Below are positions 1 to 11,900 of a stretch of 64,000 bases of DNA, in pieces. The stretch spans positions 11,542,501-11,606,500 of the forward strand of contig OW285190.1 of the NCBI GenBank assembly GCA_935421135.1, written 5' to 3'. Origin of the DNA: Bugulina stolonifera. Its lineage: Eukaryota; Bryozoa; Gymnolaemata; Cheilostomatida; Bugulidae. The first letter of the stretch is position 1. The number at the start of each line of letters is the position of its first letter. The notes below the pieces were generated by a model that had not been told where the DNA came from, did not search any database, and saw only the letters and a program-made list of their open reading frames with translations. The position numbers were made by a program, and so were the translations under genes.

Positions 1-674
1 ATCTATTTACCATTTACTACACAATATGTAATAGTAGGCCATCTGTACCATAGTGGGAGGTGGGGGTGTGCTTGTATCTGTAGTATGATGTCATTATGTA
101 CAATGTACATGTACATTGTATGTGCATTTCACAGTTGGTAGTTTGTGTAGTTTTGCTTTGTTTGTAGACTGAAGCTTTGAACATTCCATTCCCAAAACTC
201 TCCGTCCCCATATGGTTGGTGTACTTTATAGGTAAGCACATCTAACTAATTTTTCCCAAGGGGGGGGGGGGGGGGCTAAGAAAATACTCACTGTTTTCCG
301 ACTGACCATGATCAAATTTTGAACTGAGCTAAACCACAACTTCCTGTGTTCAGTTTCGATGCTGAACAGGCATATAATGTGGTTTCAGTAACATTATTCT
401 TTTAGTAAAAATAATGTTGAAGATATTCGTGGATGTGGTTTTAGTTGTACGATGAGAGACACAGTGACAGCTCTTCCAAGTTGAATTTGGTAGTGACGTT
501 ATGCTTCTAAAATCTAAATACTGAGTAATACAACTTTGTTGAATTATTTGACATTTGGGTTAAATGTTTATTACAATGCATTAACTGTTTAGAATTCATC
601 ACCATTGTACATGTAGATGTACCTAAAATTCAGTTTCATCAATGTTTTATCTTTTCTTTACATTTCTCTTTTAG
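1..674. other. Intron/upstream sequence of the SDR42E-like gene
   Basis: No exon was recognised here. It holds a G homopolymer near 261-276 and AT-rich sequence. It is presumed to be an intron of the dehydrogenase gene because the next exon (675) opens in mid-protein. Confidence 0.4.
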
Positions 675-1354
675 CTTTTTTAATTGAAACACTATACAGC
701 ATGGTTCACAGGTTTTACGACTTCCAACCCCTTCTTTGCAGAGCAGAGGTTAGTTTATATTTCGTTAGAAAGTTATATCTTATAATAACTGATAGCCGCA
801 TAAAATATTCTCCAATATGTATACATACACAATGCCTTGTTTCATTTTTGAATCTGAAAAGCATGCCAGAATACAATTGCTCATCTTCTGTTTACCATCA
901 ATTTTACACTGGTATTGTTAAACTAATTATAGCAAGTCACTAACTAGAATATTTGTTTTGAGCATCTGAGGCATATTTTTATTATCTTGACGAGTTTTAT
1001 CATAATAGGAAATATGCGCCAATTGCGGAATTGTCTGTTCTTGTTTCCTCAATGAGCAGACAATTTCTCTCACTTTATCTACAAAGTGTAAACTTTTATG
1101 CTATATGTTTTCAGGTATATAAAACTGGGCAGACTCATTACTTCAGTATAGAAAAGGCTAGAAGGGACTTAGGCTATGAGCCTCAATACCAGAATGACAT
1201 GGCTACTGTGTCAGAGGAATACAGGGCCCTTACGCCACCCAACCATAACTGCGATAAAAGAGATCAGGCTAGTTGTTCTAGAATATTGGTAAACCTTTGT
1301 TTAGGTATATTAATATTCAGTCTAATGATGTCTTTCTTGCCTACCACCGTTTGA
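675..1354 (+). CDS. SDR42E / 3-beta-HSD-like dehydrogenase, C-terminal two exons (partial)
   Basis: Two exons are visible, 675-748 and 1115-1354, with a TTTTAG acceptor before the first and a GT donor after GCAGAG. They join in phase to read ...RFYDFQPLLCRAE then VYKTGQTHYFSIEKARRDLGYEP, which is the C-terminal signature of the SDR42E/3-beta-hydroxysteroid dehydrogenase family (THYFS.EKAR.ELGY). The last about 20 residues (ILVNLCLGILIFSLMMSF) form a membrane anchor, as expected for this ER-associated family; the stop TGA is at 1352-1354. The NAD-binding Rossmann half and the catalytic YxxxK lie upstream of the window, so substrate cannot be inferred. The gene is convergent with the PKA regulatory gene. 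The family call is firm; the exact subfamily (SDR42E versus NSDHL) is less so. Confidence 0.72.
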
Positions 1355-1462
1355 ACCAAGAAAAGTTATGGGTATAATATTCTATTGTTGGTGGTGTGGT
1401 ATTGAAGTTGTCTGCAGCCATATACGTATGTTGAGACATAACTTTCTGATTGGGTATTGTTA

Positions 1463-2024
1463 AACCACTACTGTCGCACCATTCAATATTTTCAAATAAT
1501 CTTGTTCATCCTTTTTCAGTAAGATTGATGTGTTGTCTGTCTTTGGTAACCTAGCAGCTGCCAAGAAAACCCTATTTTAATATTGGCTGATTTCACCTTC
1601 AATCAGCCTATGCTGGGAATTTTGGAAGCTCTCAAGCAGTTAATATAAAACTGTGCTACAGAGATAGCCATAGGACTTGCAATGCATTGCATTGTTTTTT
1701 GTGGGCATGACCCTAACTTACTTATTCATCACTGTGCACAAGAGTTATTTATAGAATGACAGTTAGTGTTGGCTCAATAAGATTACTGGGCTATTTGATG
1801 TTAGTAGCTTACCTATGTACATAAGTTACAAGTTTAGACTTAGCACAGGCATAGCCATAGGAACTTAACAGGTCTCAATGCTGAATGGAGGTCATAATAG
1901 CCAATATTCAAATGAGTTTATCTTGACTGCCATTAGGTTTACAAAGACAAACAACACATCAATCTTCATGAAATAAGATGAACAATATTCCTTGCAAATA
2001 TTGGATGGTGAGACAGTAGTGGTT
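1463..2024. mobile_element. MITE with TA target duplication (Tc1/mariner-like)
   Basis: The ends AACCACTACTGTC and GACAGTAGTGGTT are inverted. The imperfect inverted arms extend about 100 bp inward (1463-1565 against about 1920-2024) and both contain a GATTGATGTGTTGT word. TA flanks each side (1461-1462 and 2025-2026). No coding capacity is visible. The TA duplication fits a Tc1/mariner-derived non-autonomous element. It lies in the intergenic gap between two convergent genes. Confidence 0.75.
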
Positions 2025-2026
2025 TA

Positions 2027-3244
2027 AGTAAAACAATGCAGATGTCAGTTATAAAAGTTGTTTAAAAATAATTCTCAAATCTTGCTCTTAATGTTTATTA
2101 CAAATCATCTAGGACCTGTGACAACATAGTACATCCTACATGTACATTGCTCCTCTGGACTGAGCATAATGTGAAGTAGTCCTCCTTTAACTTCCATGAG
2201 AGAGAACAACTTTACAATTGAATACATGATAATGGCCAGTTGTTTTTGTAAACTACTCCCTTCAGTAGAAAAAGTATGAAATAAGAAATTAAATATTTGT
2301 AGACCTGTTACTTTCTTTCATTTAAATAAATTTATTAAATACAAAAATATTAACTAAGCTGAAACAATGTTTAAGTAATGCCATTTTAGAAACAAATTAT
2401 GTAATGATATACATGTACATGTATAATACAGACTGTTAAAATTAAATGACTGATTTTTTTATGACTTTCGTAACATAACATATAGTGTAAACAAGCACAC
2501 TATGATAAAATCAATCACAAATAAAGTACAATAATAAAATATGAAGCAATAAAACTATACAATTTTGTAAAATCCAAAATACACGTGAACAGAGTACGCC
2601 AACAGGACAATTATTGGCATAGTTATAATACACTCAGCTGTTACTAAGGTGACCCCTACTATTAGAGGCACATACATAGAACTAAGAATTCCATTGACCT
2701 AGAAAACACATAGATCTTGAGAGTTAAAATGTACACAAAATTCAAAAAAGGGTGTCATGTTGAGAAATGGACATATTTTAAGGAATAAAAGTTGCAGTGA
2801 ATTATCATGAGTCAAGTATAGTGAGGTAAGACGTAGTGTGTTCTTCAGCTCTGAGTAAGAGGGAGTTTAATGATGCCGGGATAAAATGAACAAACTACAT
2901 ACCAGGCACACCACAATGGATTGAGGAGTTGTCATATTAATCAAGTAGAGAAGACAACTCTGCCTGTGTGTAAAGATGTAGTAATTGAGCATTTCTATTA
3001 TAAGGGTCGGTCACCATTTCTGTATACTAAGTAGAGCTAGCCTACCCTGTAGTACATTTAAAGAGGTAACCCCTTGCTGAGTATAGTGTCAACTGGTACA
3101 CCAAAGACAATACCTGTGAGAGTATTTTTTATAGTGTAGATCTGCCAGAAATACAACATCTTCTCTCCACTCTTGAACTCAAGCTGCCGAATATCATACT
3201 GGCAGAGGACAGACTAGTTTATATACCGCTTATATACTACAGAG
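2027..3244. other. Intergenic sequence / 3' UTRs of convergent genes
   Basis: AT-rich sequence between the MITE and the PKA regulatory subunit stop codon. It probably includes the 3' UTR of the minus-strand gene, since several AATAAA words occur on the minus strand. No coding exon was recognised. Confidence 0.4.
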
Positions 3245-6200
3245 TTACACAGATAATGAAACATAGCTGTTGTACTGCTGTATATTCCTCTTTAATATAT
3301 CTGAACATGGCCCTAGAACACGCTCAAACCTCTGTCTGTCCAGTTTAACACATTTTAATGGTCCTTTGGCTATGACTGTCGCTGCTCTCGGTCTATCTAA
3401 CAGCAGCGCTATCTCACCTACAATACATAGGATAGGTAAACTATATTATTACTATGAAATTAATAATAGCAATTATGTGTAGACTACTCACATGTGTGAT
3501 GGGACACTTAGCATTGTTGGCCTCGTCAATGGAATGAACTCTAATAGACTTTTGGGACCAGAAATAATTACCTTAAGTACATTTCTCTGAGTATTATACA
3601 ATATGTATATAAATAAAAATAATTCAGTGTAATACTCCTGGTGTACTGGTGATTCAGCTACTCGGTGTATACAGTTACTAGGCGTGTATGTACATACCAA
3701 AATAGTCAGAAGCACCCAGTTTTCCTACTTCTATGGGTTGTTCATCTTCAGGTCTTTGCTGCTGCACTACCGCTGTACCCTAACAATAGTACCACTAGTA
3801 TATAGTAACAGTTATAGTAATAGAGGTATTCGGTGATATTTGGTGCCATAACTGATGTAGTTGTTTAGTTAGTCCTAAGTATACCAGTCAAACGAATCAA
3901 AGATAGTGTTATTGGTATGGGGTTGACATGCTCGTCCCTTAATGAGGATGGTCGACGTAAATTTTATCCAACTATTTTGTTTGAAGAAATTCCACTACCT
4001 CTACATGTAGTAGAACTGTGAGCGCACTTAGATATAATATAATAAGGGGGAGAGGGTAGACCCACCTCAATAATAAGGAAAAAATCATCTCCAGGCTCCC
4101 CTTGCCTTGTTATCACCTGATGGTCCTCAAATGAGACTGGTTCTAGTGCATCAGCTATTGCACATCTCTCCCAGGGCTCTAGGTTCTCTGAAACATTAGT
4201 GCAGTGTATTAGTACCAGCGACATGTAGCAGTATGAGTAGGGAGTATCAGTACATAGTAGCAGTACTAGCCAAGAGACTAGTTATGGGTATGTTAGGAGT
4301 TATGCTCTCTTCCAGTCAAATACTAAGATATCCAAGCAGAGAGCAGATAACTACAAACTGCCTGACTACTGAAACTACAGTGATAAACATATCAGTGCTT
4401 GAGTAGACCGTTCTATATTATGACTGTACAAACCTGTGTGTCATAGTGTAAGTATGTATTGGAAGCATGATAACGGTGACTTGCAGTAAATATAAGTACT
4501 AATATAACATTAAAGTATGAATGTGTATTAAAGTGATAGGAGATCAGTATCACGTCATTAAAATTGTTGAAATGTCACATACAAAGTATGACTTAGTACC
4601 AAGTATTTGTCTGGTATATGATTGTCATTGTTACTGTTACTATTACATCATACCAATAAATACCATCATATCAGATTTGGGAGAGCTGCATTTACACAGT
4701 CATGTGTTAGTTAGGTCATGGGAAGATGTGCTATAGTGTCTTAGTGTATGCACTTACCTAGGTCATGGGAAGATGTGCTATAGTGTCGTAGTGTATGCAC
4801 TTACCTAGGTCATGGGAAGATGTGCTATAGTGTCGTAGTGTATGCACTTACCTAGAATTGCTACCTTAGATAAGAACTCTTCATACATCTTTCTCTTTCT
4901 AATGGTACTGCCCTGTAAGAAATATAACATATTCATTAATAATTACACAGATAGAAGTGTAAATCAATACAACACATTAGACATCCCTGCGATGTGTTTA
5001 TAGGCCATCATATACACTTGGTGGGTGTTGAACCACTCCAAGTGTATCTAAGCACTTTAAAGTAGCCTGTGATTTGTCCTACATCCTCTGATTCTACTAT
5101 CTGTTTTTCTATTTATCCATCACAGTACCATCCTTTCATGTACACATTAATTAATTAAAAGTTTGTGTTGGATTATTCTGTGGGAGCTACAGAGTGCCAC
5201 GTGTGATGATGTTACATCTACTGTGAACTTGTATTAGCAAAACTTAGGCTACATTCATAAAATAAGAACTGACTCACTAGATAAAATTAAACTTATATGA
5301 GCTTCAAAATAAAAACATCAAAAGTGATTGTGTTAAATGAAAAACACTTTTAAAAAGCCTTATAAAACACTTTCCGAGAAAAACCAATCAATCAATTGAT
5401 AGCATGGAATCGTGCCATGTTATTGTCATAGATGTCGTGAACGGCAGGCCTAATCAGGATTACATAACAGTGAGATAGGATATTCTGGTGGATGGACAAC
5501 CCAATAGTAATGAACACAGGTGAGTTGCACAGTAGAACCTCTGCTTGTTTCAGAATTTATGAGAATGAACCCATATACAAATATATCTAAAGTATGTGCA
5601 AGTCACAAAGCATCAGACCTGAGGAGCATACTAGACCCTTATACACAACTGTATGACATACCATTAATATTCGTCTGTAGCTCAGCCTATCTATACCCCA
5701 GAGTTTAACGTCTGTCTTGGCCTTGACAGTAGCTGCCCGAGGGGTACCATATATAAGGGCCAGCTCCCCGAAGCTGCCCCCTTCACTGATATTCAGTACC
5801 ATCTGATTGTTTACGTATACCTCTACCTCTCCGAGGTCTATTACGTAGAAGTTATCTCCCTCGTCACCTAGGTAACGTCAGCATAACAACAGTATGTGAG
5901 AATTTAAAGATAACATCTTGTATTAAAACCAGTAAAATAGATTCCATCATCAGCTAAAGATACATGTAGTATAATAAAACTGACATGATATGTAGTGGGT
6001 CATAAACTAGTGTTAAATTACACATACAAACAGACATGAAAGGTGACCGGTATATAGTCTACTGGGATGTGAAATATCTCAATTACTGAATATTATGGTG
6101 AATAGAGAAGGAGAAAGCTGAAACTAGAGCTGTAGAAGTCACAGGTATTAACAAGATCGTACCTTGCCTTATGATGATTTCGCCAGCATGTCTGTGTACC

Positions 6201-8915
6201 GGGAACATTGCATCGAATATATCACTAGATGAATAGAAAATAATCTCAAATGAACATCATTGGCAACAAATTCACATGATAATAACAAGATGATAATTAT
6301 AGTAATCACAAGATAGATAGACTACTACTTGTAGATAGAGCTAATAGCAATCAATGCAACACTGTGATACTGTCAATCTAACCAATTATATCACCACATG
6401 TGTTTTATGTTTCTAATAATCAATCTAATACAGTGTATTGACCTCTTGATCAAACTGAGTTGGTGTTGCATCATTATAATCAGTAGATATCAAAGTAGGC
6501 CTACAAATAGATAGGATGACATAGATTTGAAACGGCCATCTTGGAATACACACCTTCTTTCATTCTCGTCTAAATGTGAAAAGAGTACATTGCTTGAGAT
6601 CGCCTTCGAGAGAGCAGCCATCGTTTTATAATCTTTTGGCACAACCTAGAATCATACATAACACCATTATATACAGGCCCACATGTAGATAGATGCCGTC
6701 TAGTCAGTCTAGTGAATATAACATGTAGTATAGAGCTACACCTGATATGTGGTGAGCTGAGTACAGAACAAAATTTCTGGAACTCCAGGGCAAAATAGAC
6801 AGTACCAGAACAGCAACGTAACTATATCGCGCTATCTGTTATATGCTACCTACTGTATATAATAACCATCAAACATCATAATTGTGATGCTTACATTTAG
6901 GTCTACAGTGAAAACAACTGATAAGTTGATATATCACATACATAGACTGTGACATATAACATTAAACATTTGAAGCAATATTTATAAAAGCATAATTATT
7001 ACTAATAATCATGCTATTTGCAAGCAGGAGCAAACAACTCCCGTTCCTAACTTTGTTTTTCTGATTGTCCCCACTAATGCTAAGGTTTTCCAGAAGTGGA
7101 ATCACTATCATAATGAGCTCTACATTATACTGGATGAAAGCTATACATGTAGCGATGCTGAGGATCACAATTATAGCCTCTCTAGTATCAAATGACCATT
7201 TATAAGAAGTAAATTGATATCATGGTGGCAAAAGAGATTGGATGGCATGTACTTGTCAGTCAGTTATTTAGATGTAGACAGATATACCATACACAGTTGA
7301 ATGTATTCTAAGTGTGCTATTATGTAATGATATATCTCTAACTAGTCTCCAGTGACCAATGTCCAGTTCAAGTGGTTTAACCCAACTCATAAAGGAGACC
7401 TTAGTCCAGCTAAATAATCACACAGATTCAAATAGATGCCTTCTATCAGCGATTTGATTGGACAAACACAGATATTGATTTTGTGCTGGAGTGACAGTTC
7501 CCTGATGGAAAGATTGTTATTAACAGACTATTTGAACTACATGTATATTTAAATACTTGATAGATAATCTGATCAGTTAGCATGTTATAGGCCTAATCTT
7601 GACAAATATTAAAAATTAGTAATTAGAGCCCCATATCGTATGTGTAACCAAACAATATCATATATAACCAAACATATCAATACCACCTACCCAAACTAAC
7701 ATTCCACCACCCTGCTCTTTTACAACATTATAACCAATAACTAATACAACTACCAGCACTGTATGTCCTATAGCTAAAAGGCTATATATTGGCTACAGGT
7801 CTATATTATTGGTAACTTTGTAGGGTGAAAAATATAAAATCTAAGGAAATGATGACACACCGAGCTACACGACTGTGTTTGAGTTTGTTTAGATCTGGAT
7901 ATACTGCAAAACACTGCAAACTATTATTTCAGTATATGTTATATAATATGTCTACATGTTTTAGATATATACTGTATATGTAGATACCCAAGGTACATGA
8001 TACAAATATAACTGTTGTTTGTGATTACACAGACAATCAACCCATTAACATGTTATTATACATTGTAATTCAGTATAAACAGTATAAATTATACATATAA
8101 TCTTAGTACTGGCGAGGCTAGAAGACAGACTGTATTATTATAATGTGTATTAGTGTATCTTATTACAGCCTCATGCTTGATTATCCCAAAAGGTTACACA
8201 GGCCTACTACTCCTATTGCCAGTTTTATACAGCACAGAGATAGCAGTGTCCAATGCCATGACATGCATACATGATTGTAGTATTGATACTGGTGGCTGGT
8301 CACAGAGCTCTTATCCACACCATGGTGACCAATTATTACACACCATAGGTAAATTTAAAGATCCCAGACAGTTTACAATGATTTTATATCGAAGTGACCA
8401 GATAATGCTAGATAGATGTTATTCTGATTACAGGAGAAGGCATAAAAACTGGAGTCATCCCCACCTACTTATCTGATTACTTTGACCTATGTTTATTTTA
8501 GCTAGTGATTAGGTAAATCAAATAACACCATCAATTTAGCAGCTAATTGTTTTCCTTGTATAGCAATTTCATTAGAGTTGAATTGATAAAAATAGTTTCT
8601 GATAAAAAGAATATTGATTCCCCAAAGATAATACGTGTACGTTAAATATAGGATCATTAGAAATCAGTGCTCTCCACTGCAGCTATCCCATACCTAATCA
8701 CATAATAGGTAGTAACAGGTCGACCAATAACGGCACAGTACCTTTTTAATATAACAGCTAGCTTCCTCCTCTGTGCACACCTCTGCACTGACGGCTCCCC
8801 TCCTTGGCCGAACCTTTGTCATCTTTGTGGGGGGCATATCATCCAGGTCATTCTCACTGGAGATTGAGTTAGTTGAGAGCCTAGATGAGACTGGACGGGG
8901 CTTTGTGGACTCCTC
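3245..8915 (-). CDS. PRKAR1: cAMP-dependent protein kinase type I regulatory subunit, exons 2-9
   Basis: The gene encodes the inhibitory, cAMP-binding subunit of PKA. Minus-strand exons: 8742-8915, 6554-6645, 6163-6224, 5662-5867, 4852-4912, 4066-4187, 3698-3779 and 3245-3417. All have GT-AG borders and the phases join without a break. In order they give a linker with the pseudosubstrate site RRGAVSAEV (Ala at the phospho-acceptor position), CNB-A with the phosphate-binding cassette [16 protein letters not shown], then [13 protein letters not shown], then CNB-B with [15 protein letters not shown], ending [13 protein letters not shown]. With exon 1 (28022-28180) the protein is 376 aa, close to the usual about 380. 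The pseudosubstrate identifies type I. No damage is seen. Intron 1 is about 19 kb because it carries element 1. Confidence 0.95.
4714..4854. repeat. 47-bp minisatellite, three copies
   Basis: The unit beginning GGTCATGGGAAGATGTGC starts at 4714, 4761 and 4808, a period of 47 bp with nearly identical copies. The array abuts the donor of the exon at 4852-4912, and each unit contains a copy of the CACTTACCTAG donor sequence. The exon donor has therefore been triplicated along with the intron sequence. Confidence 0.9.
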
Positions 8916-10408
8916 CTGTAATGATATAAAGGCTATGAGACAGGAGAACAGAGGCTACATACAATGACTGCTAACCAACTGGTCATGGAGTGATAACCTT
9001 GAGACGAACCCACTGCGAAGTCCCAATTGTGTCATTAATTTCTACTAGAAAATTATCATAATGTAAAATTAGGTGTATGTGAGGCTACAATATCTGAACT
9101 TATGTTTAGCCTGTGGCGGTGACCGTGTCGGATACTGGAGAGGGTAACAACTGCCTGACATGTGACAGATACAGGTCTTATCAAGGTCAAATCAAGGTGA
9201 TCTCCACTAGGCTACAGCTCAACTAATAACCAATCGGCTAGATAATGTTCGTTACAAACACCATTTTTCAATTAATACAAAGTTACAAAAAAAGAAATCC
9301 ATGAACTATCCAGTATTTCGCTGATGATCCGAATACTGAAAATTCAAAAATCATCATTCTTGGTCAAATGCGATCATATGACAATAGACTCCACTCAATA
9401 TGATAGTGTGTTGGTCTAATTAATATTCAGAGAACAGTAGTGCCACAGGCAAATAAAATCACAAAATACAATGTTACGATAATAGTGGATGTTATTAGTG
9501 ATATTTTGAAAAATATTTATGTTTTCATCTTCTGGGGATAACAACATGTACATTAGAGCTTCACAAACCTGTGAGGATAAAAAGACCACCAGTCATGGAT
9601 CGTATACTATAGAGTATAGAGGGTAGGAAGCTATCGTACTATTTAGTGTACCACCACAGTAACAGTAACAGTTCACCCTAAATGTAATTAAATAGCTCAA
9701 TATTTGACATGGTAATGAAAAATTTATGTAAATTAGGGATAAAATTAGCATTTTTAAAGTTATTCTATTACAGTCAAGGTTGAAATATGAATGGTGAACC
9801 AACTAGGGGTGTCCAGAGCTAGTAGAAGCATCATTACTCAGTAGAAATATGTAGTAATGGCCTAATGGGCAGCTCTGCCAGCAGAAATATGTAGCAGAGG
9901 GCAGCTCTACCAGTAGAAATACATGTGCATAGTAGCTGGTTGAACCACATGTAGATTGTGAAGTTACATAATATGATCATCCTCAAAAGAGGAAAACAGA
10001 ATGTTTTATTCCATATTGTAGATGATGAATATCGCAACGTAAAATTGCCCTGAGAATGACACCACAGGTACAAAGGGTCTTAACCAGGTCTCCAAAATCT
10101 TAATTGACAAAACGGGATAAAAATCTATATCAGTTTTGAATAAAATATAAACTGATGTACCCAACTGTTTCACAAAGCAGGTTATCTCAGCTAAATAAAT
10201 ACAGTCACCATAACTTAGTTAATATGATACTAAAGCTACAAGGCTTTGGTCAAGGCCTTTTCTGGACTATAATAGTAAGGACTGTAGCCTAATCTATACA
10301 CCAGTCAATGTGAATGTAACCCTAGGACTGATAATTAGACAATGTGGCATCAGTAAGAGTCATCTCCCCTCCCTTCCCCAACTCAGTGGGGAGTCTGGTG
10401 CTCAAAGA
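8916..10408. other. PKA regulatory gene intron 1, proximal part
   Basis: AT-rich intron sequence. No exon or repeat was recognised. Confidence 0.4.
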
Positions 10409-10416
10409 GGTAGAAT

Positions 10417-11892
10417 CATAGAATTACCTCCCCTAGAATGCTTACTTATCACGTGACCGCTCGCTCGCAAGGAGAAACCGGATGAAGGTTGTTTTCTCAT
10501 TGTTTACATTAGCAACCATTATAATTTTATATAAGATGAAAAATTTTTGGGAAGGGATTTTAATACTTTTCCAGCTTTTATGACCAAATATTTTTTCCAG
10601 AACATAGACTAGGTATGTTAATGTATTAAAAACAGACCATAAAATTTGTTTCAAAGCTTTATGGCTGTAATATATTTGACCACTAATAGAGACCCTATTT
10701 CCATTGTCATAACCTATGTTTTATATAATATTATAGTGGATCTATTGCGCCCACCCAACTTTTGTAGTTATGGTTTGTGATAAGAACCTGAACTAAGAAT
10801 TTTGCTTTTGTCATAAACTTTTCCCTAATGTTTCCAGCAGAAAATTGCCAGAATCATTGTCTCTCATCTAATAATTCAACCTGTATTAGAATAAGGGCTC
10901 CTGTCTGATTCAACCTCCCCCACATATACCCTGTCATAACTTCCAGCTATGGTTTTGATTAACAATACTTTTACAATACAATGAAGGTATCCAGTAATTT
11001 TATGCTGCATCACATATATACTGTATAATCCCACAATGATATACTACAATGTCTATAAATAATCTACTCATGCACAATTCAGGCTAGTTCGGGCTAACAA
11101 ATAAGTATTAAGTTTACATCACAATTTTTACACCTTTCTAATATTGGCCAGTGTACATGTAGCCTACTGTACTAATATTTGCTAAATAATTTATTCATTT
11201 ACATGTATAAGTGCACCTACATGCAATCTGTACCTGTATCACTTAATATTAATAATCAGCTATAATTATAATCTATACAGTGACACTCTTGTGGTATATA
11301 GCATAAGCTATTATGGCGCAACTTTATCCTGTAGTGCTGTGCATGCTGGCATTCAACCTAAGGTACCAAATGGTGGTTGTCAGCTGCCCCATTATTAGTT
11401 GACTATTTTTACTCATTGATTGGGTACATTTACCAATGTGCTATTCCTATGATTTTGTTTAGCAATATAATAAAATATTGTGCTGACATTGTTAGCCCAA
11501 GTTCTTATCACAAACCATGGCAACAGAGCTGGGTGGGCACAATAGATCCACTATAATATATATAAAACATAGGTTATAGCAATGGAAATAGAGTCTAATT
11601 AGTGGCCAAATTTATTACAGTCATAAAGCTTTTAAACCAATTTTATGGTCTGTTTTATATACATCAACACACCTAGTCTATGTTCTATAAAAAATATTTG
11701 GGCAAAAAAGCTGAGAAAGCATTGAAATCCCCTTCCAAAAATTTTTCGTGGTATATATAATTATAATGGTTGCCAATGTAAACAATGAGAAAACTACCTT
11801 CATCCGTCTGTTCCACACTAGCGAACCTCCCGCTAATGAAATGATATTGTCACGTGACTACGAGTAAGCATTCTAGGGGAGGTAATTCTATG
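10417..11892. mobile_element. 1.5-kb non-autonomous DNA transposon with 8-bp target duplication
   Basis: The element starts CATAGAATTACC and ends GGTAATTCTATG. It is flanked by a perfect 8-bp direct repeat GGTAGAAT (10409-10416 and 11893-11900). The terminal inverted repeats are about 400 bp long and diverged (10417-10810 against about 11490-11892). There is no transposase ORF. An 8-bp duplication fits hAT or P superfamilies; the CA...TG end is nearer to P than to the hAT CAGGG end, but superfamily cannot be settled from this copy. Confidence 0.8.
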
Positions 11893-11900
11893 GGTAGAAT

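Noticed and set aside
8153..8476. 107-aa plus-strand ORF inside the PKA gene intron
   Set aside because: No recognisable domain, no conserved context, and typical length for chance in this window.
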